This document shows positions 6,786 to 6,867 of a stretch of DNA of 6,867 nt, in pieces; the first letter of the stretch is position 1; each line of letters opens with the position of its first letter. The translations under genes and the position numbers were made by a program. The stretch lies in the NCBI GenBank assembly GCA_946062035.1, contig CAMGTS010000068.1, positions 1 through 6,867 of the forward strand. The letters run 5' to 3'. A model generated the notes under the pieces. It was not told the DNA's origin, did not search any database, and saw nothing but the letters and a program-made list of their open reading frames with translations. The stretch is from an uncultured Bacteroidales bacterium. GTDB lineage: Bacteria; Bacteroidota; Bacteroidia; Bacteroidales; UBA932.

Positions 6786-6812
6786 ATTGTCAGTTGTCTC
6801 AATTTATGTGGC

Positions 6813-6838
6813 TTTGCACAATTTTTGCGTTATCTTTG
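6813..6838 (+). promoter_or_regulatory. Likely Bacteroidota-type promoter for the next + strand gene
   Basis: TATCTTTG at 6831-6838 matches the TAnnTTTG -7 consensus of the Bacteroidota primary sigma factor. The nearest upstream TTTG (6813-6816) is only 14 nt away, shorter than the usual spacing of about 20, so the -33 element is weak or degenerate. Transcription would start near 6843-6845. The final ATG of the window (6865-6867) would follow a leader of about 20 nt and could start the next gene, which lies outside. Confidence 0.5.
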
Positions 6839-6842
6839 TCCG

Positions 6843-6850
6843 CAAAGTTA
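6843..6850 (-). promoter_or_regulatory. Likely -7 element of the birA promoter
   Basis: On the - strand this reads TAACTTTG, an exact match to TAnnTTTG. Transcription would start near 6838 and give birA a leader of about 50 nt. The matching -33 element would fall at about 6870, just beyond the window edge, so it cannot be checked. The element faces the + strand -7 box four bases away, so the two promoters overlap. Confidence 0.5.
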
Positions 6851-6867
6851 ATAATTAGCTTATTATG

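Overview
The window reads as a piece of a Bacteroidales (Bacteroidota) chromosome. The gene set and protein variants fit: a long trigger factor, a ClpP with the Bacteroidota-type N-terminus followed directly by ClpX, a subfamily-2 OMP decarboxylase, and a BirA without a DNA-binding domain. None of the starts has a strong Shine-Dalgarno site, and the right edge carries TAnnTTTG elements, the -7 consensus of the Bacteroidota primary sigma factor. I cannot name a genus. Codon use looks uniform and I see no mobile element, phage gene, RNA gene or CRISPR array, so this is core chromosome rather than an island.

Layout: five genes run on the + strand from 1 to 6025: tig (5' end cut off by the window edge), clpP, clpX, pyrF, and a secreted, membrane-anchored metallophosphoesterase/5'-nucleotidase-family protein. 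The gaps between them are 13, 2, 4 and 15 nt, which suggests one transcription unit. On the - strand, birA (6785 to 6030) converges on this unit, with only 4 nt between the two stop codons. A strong hairpin followed by a short T run, reading as a + strand terminator, lies inside the last codons of birA. The right end (6786-6867) is a divergent promoter region with two TAnnTTTG elements facing opposite ways in a near-palindrome. The last three bases are an ATG that could start the next + strand gene.

Functionally, tig, clpP and clpX form the common folding-and-proteolysis cluster: a ribosome-bound chaperone, then the protease chamber and its AAA+ unfoldase. pyrF makes UMP, and the next gene belongs to a family that dephosphorylates extracytoplasmic nucleotides, so the distal part of the operon has a nucleotide theme. 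birA attaches biotin to carboxylase subunits and is a separate housekeeping unit.

I found no convincing new multi-gene system. The points most worth checking are in the fifth gene, which has lost a metal-bridging Asp, lacks the usual nucleotide-binding motifs and has a C-terminal membrane anchor. Next come the terminator embedded in birA, the overlapping divergent promoters, and the histone-H1-like tail on trigger factor.
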